From assembly GCA_950106755.1 (NCBI GenBank), contig OX467092.1, positions 2,604,001 to 2,668,000 of the forward strand: 64,000 nucleotides of DNA, in the 5' to 3' direction. The stretch comes from Climacium dendroides (lineage: Eukaryota; Streptophyta; Bryopsida; Hypnales; Climaciaceae). The notes under the pieces are model-generated. The model did no database searches and was not told the DNA's origin. It saw nothing but the letters and a program-made list of their open reading frames with translations. Numbering within the stretch: position 1 is the stretch's first letter; the number at the start of each line of letters is the position of its first letter. Below, piece after piece: positions 12,101 through 22,313 of the stretch. The position numbers were made by a program, and so were the translations under genes.

Positions 12101-15100
12101 AATCTCTACGTAAAATTGAGTATTATAGCAGGTGGAAAATGTTGAACTATGTCCTACACATGGGAACCTAACATGTCCAATTTTTCACATGGATATGAAG
12201 TAACTTCACTATGAACTTCTGACAGTTAAGCGGACAGTCATATATTTCAACCGAGGTCGAATGAGAAGAGATGAAGTTTTAGATACGCATAGTTTGTGGT
12301 ATCAAGAATTTTTAAATATGGTGCCATTCAAAGGTTTATAGCTAAGTATGCATAGTGACTACATCACAAAAGTCCCTTCGTGTTGAAAGTCATTTGTTTA
12401 AGTGGTGCTTTGACTGACCGATGGATTAAAACCAAACATGACATTGTTATTGAGCCTTTGAATATTAACTTTAGGTAACATTTTAGAATGTTCAAAGATT
12501 AAAATTGAAAATAATACAAAAGTCATTTCAAAACATTGAAATGGAAGTGAAACCATGCCACTTAAGTATTGACCTCATCAATCAATTGAAACATCATTAA
12601 AATAGTCGATAATCAATGTGGAAGGGCTTTGGGTTGACTGAGTAGGGGTAAAGAAGTGCAGACCTTCAGATAGTCGCTTGAGATATTCGTACTACCAAAG
12701 CCTGCATAAGATGTGATTACTTTGCTAACTGCATCCGTGATGTTGTCATTGCCAGGGGGATCAGGTCTCCGATTTGGTGAGGAAAGCGTTGCGGTGAAAA
12801 TTCCGAAGTCAGGGTGGGTGGAAGTATCGGTCACCGGCACCTGTAGAAATGAAAGGGTAACAAGAAGACCCACTTGAGTTCAAACTTTGGAAATAAAGTA
12901 AATTCCTTTCAATGGTATCCATTGACCCAACCAATGACATTCTACATTGTAATTGCATATCGGACCACAAGATTCATGAGTCTGGAATCCAGTCTACAGG
13001 GGCAACCTACACCATTGAAATTTTTTTGTTTTCCTGCTCTCTTCAGTTGCCACAAGACTTGCATACTCTATATTAGTAGTAAGAAAAAAACTTGGCATGG
13101 AGGATTTCAAGGATACTATGACTTACTGGTTGAGCAGCGGAGAAATTCACATTGTTTTTATCGAATGTGAAGATGTTTATATAGTCATCTTGGGTGGTAG
13201 TATTCAAAAAAGACTTGGTGATTCTAAAGGTTGTTGCCAAGTTGTTATCACTTGTGGATGGGTAAGTATTGGTCATTGAAGACCCACTGTCAATGAGTAC
13301 CATTACGGCTTTCTTCACGTTTGTCGTTGATGCAAGGTACCTGTGGAAAACACATTCAACCAAGGGCACAATTCTAAGCGCTAGAAATTGTGACAATTGT
13401 GTCGGATGGAATCTCTAGTGTGTGAAAAATTTCAAAGATGTTGAGGATCATGCATGTCTTACAATCTTACATAGTGTTGATTCATAAAAATTGGCTTACC
13501 ATAATCTTAGACGAGGATCATAGCTACTGCAGTCTGCTTCATCCTGCAAATAACATTGTGCAATTCTTTCGTTACTGAATAATACAAATACAGGTGTTTT
13601 TATGCACTGAAAACTAGAAAAAACAATCACGTGTGTCACCATTGCTTAAACCTTCGTTTTAGTCTGTTGTAAAATACTATCAACAATACTTTGCATTATT
13701 TTGCAACACTGCTACAATTATTACCATTCCTGGAAAGATCCGAAAGGTGCCATCAATGGAGCCGAAATACAGTCGAAAGAAGTCGGTGTTATTTGAATGT
13801 TTTTGGAACAATCTGTCCAAGTTCCTCTGAGCACAAATTTCTCGAAGTTGTCTCGGAGAAATATAATCCTTCGTCATAGCTTGGACTCCTGGCACTCTGT
13901 CATCAAGATTGCAAATAAATCACAATGATTATATGAAACTTGCCATTGACCGCATACCCACAAGGCAAGTTTTTAAATGGTTTAATGGAGAATGAAGAAT
14001 TTCATTAAAATGGCGCCATTCCGCAACTTTGGCAATTTTTACAGGTTAGTCCACACCGACTGAAATCTATACCTATCTTTGATTTCAATTTGAAATCTAT
14101 ATTTGTCCTAGATGACAACTTTTACAGTTTCGACTAAAAGTGGTGCATGCAATATGCCACTTTCATGGAATTCCCCAAATTAGCAAATTTCAAACTGCAT
14201 TAAGTGGTTTGATGCATCTTGCAATGACTTCAGAAATGGAGTCGAGAAAAAGGGTTTAACCCTGAAAGAATGGACTTGTAACCATCGAAATCATCCCTTT
14301 GCTACTGTGTGAAGCATTCCCTTACAAAATTGCAAAAGCACTCATTGAAAGTCAAACTACTTTAGAATATTTCTTCTTTTTCACAACAAAATTCACAACA
14401 AAATTCCTAGGATGAATAACACTTCTGTCCTACTGGAAGGATGCCAAACGTCCTCGTTGACCTTCGAGGATTCATGACGTACTTGGTGGTAAGTATCTAA
14501 AGTTATATGACGTACTTGGTGGTAAGTATCTAAAGTTATATTGAAGACAAGTGCTTCCCATTAACCGCACATCCTCAAAGCTGCACAAAGTAATTTTCGC
14601 TTGCCTTCAGAGTCGAAGTTGGTCAAACGATATACTTTCTTGCGATGCAAAGATTGATGATAAATTTCCGATGAAGCGGAGAAGCTTTCTTACAAGATGA
14701 ACAAAAGTTTCTTGCAACTAGTATGGGGAATGCCCGGTACAGCACACGGCACAGTCCATTGGATGCACGGTACTGCAACCGACAAATTAAACTGCAGGGT
14801 GCACCGTGTACTGCGCAGTGCACTTTGCAGAGTTCCCCTCATACCAGGTAGGATTTGCACACACACTACTGGAGAATTGTGCAGTCAATGGCATATCTAC
14901 TGTTTATTCAGACAGTGGATTTTCTCAGAGAATCTCCTCACTATTCTTTTCAACAGACGGATTCAGGATGGAAATCAAGTTACCGACAGACCTTAGAAAG
15001 CTTCTGGAGAAATCGAAGTTTCTCCACGGGCAGTAGTCTTTACAATTGGTGTTCTGGAGAACTCCTTGGCATGCATAGCCGGTACGATTGGCACTCGTCA

Positions 15101-15434
15101 GGGGGCATGCGAGCCGGCTACAGGTAGACTCAGCATTACAAGTACTCAGCAACTCTGCAATTTGCACAAACGAAAGGATGACTTCTTTGCAGTCAATGAA
15201 ATACTCAGTACTAGCACAAAAGAGTTCGCCGTGAGATCGAAAGACAACTCAATGTTGAGGTGGAATATTCATACCACAAGAATTGAAAGCATTGGCTTGC
15301 ACTTGGTTCACAAGCTCTAGAAGATTGGCTTCTGTTTGGTTGAGAAGATCATCCGCGTTGAGCGATGTTTGAGCACTTCCTCTCAGGACCAGGCCCAACA
15401 GAACCAGAATGAAGAATCGAATGGACAAATCCAT
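9106..15434 (-). CDS. VWA-Cache domain membrane protein (alpha2-delta-like)
   Basis: Exons supported on the minus strand are 15275-15434, 13725-13896, 13500-13543, 13127-13340, 12664-12840, 11538-11889, 10491-10669 and 9106-9411. Splice sites are GT/AG, and all phases agree from the second exon to the stop. The first exon starts with a signal peptide (hydrophobic core FFILVLLGLVL). The VWA_N part ends with YFGSIDGTFRIFPG and YDPRLRLWY. The VWA domain has an intact MIDAS: DSGSS, the Thr of GSTN, and the Asp of LITDNNG. The Cache segment includes FEILDDSVFGNP and LLGVVAINI. The last exon has a Cys cluster, one membrane helix and a short Arg-rich tail, giving a type I topology. Phases demand one more exon of length 3n+1 between 15275 and 13896 that I could not place, so the N-terminal half of VWA_N is incomplete. 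Animal relatives are calcium-channel alpha2-delta subunits. A ligand-sensing or adhesion role here is inference. Confidence 0.8.
13991..14176. mobile_element. MITE, family 1 copy B, in VWA-Cache intron
   Basis: Inverted ends GAATTTCATTAAAATGG and CCACTTTCATGGAATTCCCC resemble the copy at 7011-7183, as does the internal TGAAATCTAT motif. It lies in the intron upstream of the exon at 13725-13896. Confidence 0.6.
14302..14437. repeat. Dispersed repeat shared with 18148-18270
   Basis: Aligned pieces such as GCAAAAGCAC, GGATGAATA and TGTCCTAC recur in order in both places. The second copy lies inside the long-TIR element at 16.75-18.59 kb. Confidence 0.55.
14474..14539. repeat. 33-bp tandem duplication
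   Basis: Two identical 33-bp copies, starting ATGACGTACTTGG at 14474 and 14507, lie in the first long intron of the VWA-Cache gene. Each contains the plus-strand donor-like string GGTAAGTATC. Confidence 0.9.
14640..15240 (-). other. Cys-rich open segment in VWA-Cache intron, apparently duplicated
   Basis: On the minus strand a frame of about 100 codons (15240 down to about 14925) is rich in Cys (CNAESTCSRLACP, CQGVLQNTNCKDYC). It ends with SVGNLISIL. A second segment further on has similar elements (AIDC against FIDC, FIGNLSSIF against SVGNLISIL) but is broken by stops. It may hold the missing VWA_N exon, a diverged alternative exon, or a decayed gene fragment. I recognise no family. Confidence 0.3.
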
Positions 15435-15436
15435 TT

Positions 15437-16032
15437 GTGTACAGTACCCTCAGGCTCACAACAGTCTGTACTAAAGAGATCGAAAAAATCCAAGCTATAA
15501 TGCGGCGCTGCTTTAAATTTCACTACAAACCCATCGCAGTGGAGGACACAAAACTGGGTCAGATTCCAGGCTCGCTTGATCTCTGTGACTTGTATGCAGC
15601 ACTACTCATGGAACTCTCAACGGTTAGGTGCGTCAGATGCACTAGAGTTTCTACGTGAAGAGTATGTGAACACTAGCTGCAATACATGCTGTCACTATCG
15701 TTGGGATAAGCCTAAGCAATCTTGTGACGCACTTTCTTCAATGATCGCATCAGCATGTCTTGGCAAAGGAATTGAGCACGTGCCGCAATGGAAAATGGAT
15801 CAAAAGCCGGAAGAATCATCACCAGGGAATCATCGAAGACAGAGTTTGGATAGCAAAATGGGGGGAGAGCTGGCTGTACCCAAGTGACGTTTGGAATTGC
15901 CTAAAATTGTCCTACAAGCTAGCCTTGCAACCTGGAGGGTTTTTTCCCGCGCTTGTCATGGATGGAAAGAACTGCTCCAGGGCTCTTTTGGGACGTCAAT
16001 TTGCATTTCATGACCAACACTACCTACTGTAA
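15437..16032 (+). other. Broken coding-like fragment, possibly LINE remnant
   Basis: Overlapping open segments in different frames have protein-like composition. IEKIQAIMRRCF resembles the C-terminal region of plant LINE reverse-transcriptase proteins, and LALQPGGFFPAL follows in a shifted frame, ending at the TAA near 16030. Frameshifts and stops break it. The LINE assignment is weak. Confidence 0.25.
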
Positions 16033-16750
16033 TAATTCAATTCGGGGTCTCATTGAGGGTCTGTGATTCCAAACCTAAATTCGAAATTTTCAAATTTTAT
16101 CATCTGCAATGGGTGATTTGCAGTAGATAACTTGTTCCTTCGTATTCCCTGATGTTAAAATTCGTAAATTCCAAATTTTTGACCTCTCTACGAAGGCTCG
16201 TAGCACTGGTATAAGTTAGTCGGGAGTCCGTGATAGCAGAGTGTTTGAATCTGGTCTACTTTGGACAGGTGCCACCCACTCACCCACAGAGCCAGTTGAC
16301 TTTTATTGCCAACTTTAGTTTGGGGGAGGATTTTCAAATTAAGCGTTGATTCTTCTAATTTATCGAATCAGTGAAATGAGAGACCGAAATAGCTGATACA
16401 AAAATAAGGCCTCAAGACAGCGGGTTATGCTATATTTCAACGAGAAGGCGATAAGCATTCGTCAAAGCCACTGAATTTTTTATTGGCGAATTGTCGCCAG
16501 AACCCCCCTGCTTTGGGGGGGGTGGCTACTCTTACAAATGGGCAAAAATGTGGATGAAATCACCAAAGTTCTCTTAAAAAAATACTAGTGATAGCCAATA
16601 TTTGGATGAAAGTAACTTATAATAGATAAATTATGGATGAGAAAATTAAAGTGCATGATTCTATCCATTTATTCCTTCCTTGGTTACTAACATTCTAGGG
16701 CACCAGTCGTGCTACCAAGGGAAAAGCTTAAAAAATACACTGGTCAACGC
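16033..16750. other. Gene-free stretch
   Basis: No exon chain is seen. G-runs near 16510 and a partly GC-rich composition suggest old repeat material that I cannot name. Confidence 0.35.
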
Positions 16751-17406
16751 ACACACACCCTCGAACAAAAGGGGGGGCTGTCAGTGGGTGGCCCCTTCCC
16801 TCCAACCCGGCCCCATCCTGCCAGCCCAGCTCTCACCCAAGTCTCCCCCTTCTAGCCCGGGCCAAGTCTTCCGCCCTGCCAACCCAAGCCTCTCAGACCT
16901 CTCTCCTCCAGAAGTCCAGATCATCCTCCCAGACCACCAAAGGCATAATAATTTTGGATAGGTAGAATTTATTGATTTCATTAGTATTTTAGAGCCATGA
17001 GGAATTCAATGTTGTTTTTTGTATTGTACATAATTGAATTTAATTATTTTTAATGAAAGAAAATAATAGAGTTTTCATTAAGTTAATTTCTTCAAATTCT
17101 CGATGAATATTTGAATATGATTTGATGAGAATTCAAAAATTTTAATACTAAAAGTTTCAAGTATCCCCTAAACAATCAACGAACATATTTTGGTCTTTAT
17201 GAGAACTCAGCCAACCTCCATTGACTTTATGATTTGGAATTTTTACATGAAATTATTAGAGTGCATGCTACTCTTCATAATGTACTTGAGAAATCTTATT
17301 TCATGTCATTCTAATAAATATTGCAAAAGTTAGAAGGATATTTTTCTTTTGAATCCTAAACCAAGTAACTAAATATACATTGTAAAAAGATATTAATTAC
17401 TTTTTG

Positions 17407-17561
17407 GCATGGTTGTCATACTTGACAAGTTACTATTCATTTTTTGTCATGTAGGACGAGTTACTGTTCATCAAATGTACTTGAGAGGTACATTTGATGA
17501 ATAGTAACTTGTCCTACATGACAAAAAATGAATAGTAACTTGTCAAGTATGACAACCATGC
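17407..17561. repeat. 155-bp foldback inside the long-TIR element
   Basis: Near-perfect palindrome: the left arm from GCATGGTTGTCATACTTGAC is matched by the right arm ending in GACAACCATGC, with the turn at the sequence between GTAC repeats near 17484. It could form a long hairpin RNA if transcribed. Confidence 0.8.
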
Positions 17562-18147
17562 TTTTTGGGTCTTTTGTAGATTCATAAGTGCTCAAAAAAC
17601 ATTCAATTCCAACTAATGATGTAAAATTTATGAAGAGTATTAGTTTGCAAATAATGAAGGTAGAAAAAACACGGGAAGTCATCTTTTGTTCTCAATTTTG
17701 AAAATTTAAAAATTGATATTAAATTAAAATTAAAATTTGTTAATAGTTTACTAGGACATTGTCATAATTGGGATTAAGAATTTTTAATTTCTTGTAGAAG
17801 CTCTTTACAAATTTGTTTTCTTTTTTATTCAATATTTATTTATATTTTATAAATTTTTTAAGATGAAGATGAAAAAATTTTGGGTTAAAATTTTTTACAT
17901 ATGTTTTCAATCCATTTCCAACATATTAACAAATTGCACAAGTTATAGGACATAATTACATGTTTTTTTGAATAATATTGAAAGGCAAGACTTCAACTTT
18001 CAAAAGGGCTACAAATGCTTACAATTCTAAGTTTTCGCATATTTAACTTCCAATCTACAAGGATATTCATTTATAAAGTTTGAAACAATGTACTTGAACA
18101 AGTTAACCCTTGAATGTCGAGGGGTAACCTTAAATATCTTCATTTTG

Positions 18148-18270
18148 TATAACCGTGTGAATCATTGGATTACGAAATAGCAAAAGCACCTATTGGAAGT
18201 CATAATACTCTAATCTTCCTTTTCCAAACCCAATCCCAAGGATGAATAGTTACACTTTTGTCCTACATTC
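18148..18270. repeat. Dispersed repeat shared with 14302-14437
   Basis: See the partner entry. Here the copy forms part of the interior of the long-TIR element, so the element or its precursor may have contributed sequence to the VWA-Cache intron. Confidence 0.5.
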
Positions 18271-18657
18271 AAACATTCCTTGTCACCCATTGGACGTTTC
18301 TGAGTCCGTGTTGACATTCAAGGGTAACCAAAGGACACTATGGTTAAATTTCTTAAAATAAATAAATTAAAGGACCATTAATACATTCAGAAGTAATTGA
18401 AATGGATCAATACATCCAATTTGGTATCCAAAATTGATATGCCTTTGGTGGTCTGGGAGGATGATCTGGACTTATGAAGGACGGATGACTTGGCCCGGGC
18501 TAGAAGGGGGAGAGTTGGGTGAGAGCTGGGTTGGCAGGATGGCCACCTGTCCACTGACAGCCCCCTCTTTTTGCTCAAGGGGGGGTGTTTCACGTCCGGC
18601 TTCATCAACTTGCGGTACGTGCTCACCTGGGACTACAATAACTTGTAGATACAATAG

Positions 18658-18912
18658 GCTTAATCCCTGAGCGCCCCAGTGCCTCAAATATGGCCTCTCA
18701 AAACTCAAAGATCTCCTTGTTTGACCATTATAATCTTTTTAATGGTACAGTAAAAGGACGTGTCCTTTTCCCTACAGCTCCGGCCCTATCTCTACTATCA
18801 ATCGGTACAGTCAATTTATGTGGATCTCATTTCACATGATAGTTTGATTGGAATGAATTGAGAAGGATCCGAATTTTGGCAAATACAGTCTGGGCGCTCA
18901 GGGGTTAATACC
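18658..18912. repeat. Inverted pair around CCTGAGCGCCC
   Basis: TTAATCCCTGAGCGCCC at about 18660 is matched by GGGCGCTCAGGGGTTAAT ending near 18908, bounding about 250 bp that may be a MITE. It directly follows the long-TIR element. Confidence 0.45.
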
Positions 18913-20071
18913 GCTTCTACAGGATTCATACTTTGTTCATCACAATTAGCCTGAATTTCAGTAGGACACTGGCAGATTGGCTGGTTTAGCAATCTCTGCA
19001 TACTTCGGCGACACTCTAGTCTGAAGTGGGATTTGATGAAGTTTGAAAGAAAAGCAAGTTTTTCTGTCAACATATATGGGGGGATGGAGCCATGCGGAGA
19101 TCTGGCTCTATTTTGGATAGAGAGTGAAACCTGACTCACTTAAGGATGAGATTGTACTTTCCTTGCTTTGTATGTACTTCCAAGTCCCGGGCCATTTACA
19201 GGCCATCTGCATTCTTCTCTTTGCAATGATGAAATATTTTATATGGGCCAAAATGAAATATTTTATTTCTGTCAGGTGAAATATTTTGTTTCTGTCAGAT
19301 GAAAGAAAAAGAAAACTTCAAATAAAAGTTTTACATAAATCTTGCTTCCGCACGAAGTCTGTGCAAGTTCCAAATCTAGCGCTGCGACAACCTCCGTGAG
19401 ATTTACTGAATAGTCTAAGCCATGAAATCACATTTTCATTTTAAAGGCCTACTTTGGCAAAAGACATTGATTTGATTCTTTCATGCAATATGAAAACTCA
19501 AAAACTATGCCAAACAATTATATTTTGTTGTTGTTGGTAAGGTAACAACACTTTATTGTGTTCAAATATCAAGGTTTTGAGCACGGCTTCTATTATTGAA
19601 CTATAGAAGCTTTTGTTGAGTCTCATTGATAGTCAAAAGGAGATCTCAGAGTTTCTTAAAATGTAATTTTTGATGTTGAAGTGAATAAAATAATTATGAA
19701 TTTTTAAAATGTTGAAAATAGATGTACCTAATATTGATACAAACTCTCTTAAAAGGAGGCATTACATTTTGGGCAAGAATCTAAATGGGATTGTTTTACA
19801 AACAAATCACAATTAAGGTAACTACACGTAAAATTGCACGAATAAGCTCTGTGGCATGACAATATGCTCTACAAATGAACAACAATTTTTGCACTTTGGT
19901 GAAGGATTGTGAATCAAAATGCAAGTGGTTTCATAATTTTTGAACACATTGTGAATTGATTACAAAATTTCAAAGATGCAAGGTTTAGGATGCTAAAAGT
20001 GTCATGTAGGTGATGCCAAAACGCATTTGATGCACATGAAGAAGTTAAAGCAACACAAAGTGTACCCAAAA
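18913..20071. other. Gene-free stretch
   Basis: AT-rich. A short tandem motif (GAAATATTTT-TTCTGTCAG) lies near 19225-19303. Nothing coding is seen. Confidence 0.4.
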
Positions 20072-20285
20072 TTATAACATATATACCTATAGTTTGAATA
20101 CCTTATAATTATGGAAGGTACTTTTAACATAGGTACCTATAATATAAATATCATATAGCTATGGAAGGTGCTTATAACATAGGTACCTAAAATATAAATG
20201 TTTACAATGTAGGCACTTATAATATAAATATCCAATAACCATGGAAGGTGCTTGTAACATACATATCTATAATATAGGCTCCTAT
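20072..20285. repeat. Degenerate minisatellite
   Basis: Three or more imperfect units are built from ATGGAAGGTGCTT, ATAACATA, GGTACCTATAATATAAATA. Unit length varies around 60 bp. Confidence 0.75.
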
Positions 20286-20323
20286 GCTCAAGATCTTAAG
20301 CTCACATACAAAATTAGATAAGA

Positions 20324-20652
20324 CATTAGAACAAAACTCCATTTTACTTGACAAAAACAGTGATTTACTTGTCAAATTGCGTTTTACTTGACAGAAACTA
20401 CATTTTATTTAACAGAAAAGTGTAGGATTGGTTTTGTTGAGTTCTCCCTTTGTAACGCAAAATTTTGCGTTTCAACATTTCAATGCAAAATTTGACAAGT
20501 AAAACGCAGATTTTTGACAAGTAAAATGCAGAATTTTGTGTTGGAATGCAAAACGCATCGTTGCAAAGGGAGAACTCAATAAAACCAATCCCACACTTTT
20601 CTGCCGGATAAAATGCAGATTTTATCAAGTACAACAAGATTTTCTTCTAGTG
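20324..20652. mobile_element. Foldback element with CACTAGAA-like ends, 3-bp TSD
   Basis: The right end reads CTTCTAGTG and the left end is the diverged CATTAGAAC. Long inner arms pair (GTGTAGGATTGGTTTTGTTG at about 20420 with its complement near 20595). The direct repeat AGA flanks it (20321-20323 and 20653-20655). Internal repeats of the type TTTTACTTGACA give the arms a modular look. It belongs with the elements at 1807 and 43046. Confidence 0.75.
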
Positions 20653-20655
20653 AGA

Positions 20656-22313
20656 TTTTGGCCAAAATTTGTTTCCTACATGCTATGGTACAAGCCCAAT
20701 TTGCACCCAAACATTTATTGCTACCTAATATTTATTATAAAAAGTAGTTTGGAACATTGAATATATATATTTTTTAAATTATAAAAATCAATATTAAATT
20801 TAAGCTTTCCCCCATTGCCAACAGTCCCTACCATAATCAATGTTTAAAAGAAATTATACCATTTTTGTCTTAAAAAAATTATACCGTTTAAACATTGTTT
20901 TTTTGACAATGATTTATACTATTAGAAAAAATCTCAATTCTTATACAACATGAATGCCAAAACTTTTGAGTATATACAAATTCAAATCATTCCCAACTTC
21001 CTTCTCCATTCAAATAACACTTTGTATCTAAAAACACACCTTCTACATCTAGGGACCAAATGTGTTTGAGTCCCACTAGGTTAAAAATTCTAATCAATCC
21101 CTCATGTTGACTTTGCAGTGTATTTTCAAAAATGGTGATGTTCAAGTGTTATGTTAAAGTGGTGTTTGTTGTAATGCCTCTACTTTAAAAGTGCCCTTTG
21201 CAATAACAACATAGATGTTTTTAAAGCATCCTAGTTCTATTTTCATACTTCAAAGATTCATAATTAATTCAACAAGAGTCCACAAAATATGAAACAAAGT
21301 AGGTTGAATTTGATTTCTTATTTTCTTTTGAAGAAAACTAACAAAAAAATGTTAAGAAGTATGCAACCCTTTTGAAAATCCAGATTGGTACTTTATGAAA
21401 CACTTTATAATTACATCACATTGTACACTTCAATCCAAGTGGGAAGGAGACCCACCCCAAAATAACTTAAATGCCCAAGGCCTTTTTTGAGCTTGTAGGA
21501 ATTTGCTCTAAATAGAATAAAAAGCCAACATTTTGATAAGTTGAATCATTTAAAAAAAATTGTACCATACAAATTCAAACTAGACATTTTAGAGATCACA
21601 TATTAGGAAAAAAACCCACAACAATATCACTTGTGAATTGAAAGATTATAATGTTTGATCAAATTGCAATAGTGATTGGAAGTCTTTCAACCCTCTTTTC
21701 ATATGTCAAATCTAAAAAGTTGATCACCAAAAAAATCTGAGAATAAAGGGACTAACATGCATAAATCCAATCAATTCATGGCTTCTCAAAATCTACTCTA
21801 CAATTTTTTTTAAATGAATTTCTAATTGCAATGTACACCCTTGCACAAAATCTTAAATAGAAAAACATAATCAATCATTCTCAAGATCAAATTTTTGATG
21901 CTAAAACTAAACTTCAAAAATAGTTTTTGAAAAATATATAAACTACTAAAAATAGGAGCTTGGTTAGGTTTTAATTAACTTCAAAGTATTGTCCACACCA
22001 AAATTTGGTGCCTCGGGCATTTAGGGGTTAAAATGGACTCCCGGCCAAGCCCCACGGGAAAAGAAGCCCACGGGATTGGGTTCCCTATCTTAACCCCTTA
22101 ACCGTGAACCCAAGCTCAACCCTTCAAACTCTGTGATTAGGGCTTGGATCGGCATGAAGGCAAAACCGTCGCTGCAAAATCTAAGATGGATTGCTGTATT
22201 TCCAACCCCCGTTTCGAATAAAGGAGCTTCAAGTGTTAGACGACGAAGGCCACGAAGGAAGGAGCACACCGTGTTTTTGCCGTCGTTTTTGTTGCGGGGA
22301 ATTGCGTGTCGAG
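20656..22313. other. Gene-free stretch and cyclin C upstream region
   Basis: AT-rich and non-coding to about 21990. The last about 300 bp become GC-richer (CCCCTAAC-like and CTTAACCCC motifs) and should hold the promoter and 5' UTR of the cyclin C gene that starts at 22314. I see no convincing TATA box. Confidence 0.45.
21722..21984. repeat. Dispersed repeat, copy 1 (partner at 60588-60905)
   Basis: Collinear shared strings include AAAATCTACTCTACAATTTT, CATAATCAATCATT, TTTTTGATGCTAAA, and AAACTACTAA-AATAG followed by CTTGGTTA. The partner carries an extra internal stretch and a TA microsatellite. Confidence 0.75.

Larger units (their letters stand above)
16751..18590. mobile_element. 1.8-kb element with long GC-rich terminal inverted repeats
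   Basis: About 200 bp at 16751-16975 recur as reverse complement at 18400-18590. Shared strings include GGCTGTCAGTGG, CCCAGCTCTCACCCAA, CTTCTAGCCCGGGCCAAGTC, AGATCATCCTCCCAGACCAC and CAAAGGCATA. The ends are GC-rich while the roughly 1.4-kb interior is AT-rich, encodes nothing and holds a separate 155-bp foldback. Long TIRs with a non-coding core fit a non-autonomous MULE-like or foldback transposon. The class is inference, and I did not find a clear target duplication. Confidence 0.7.

Noticed and set aside
20072..20285. CRISPR-like spacing of repeats
   Set aside because: The repeats are degenerate and contiguous with no unique spacers, and the context is a plant nuclear genome.
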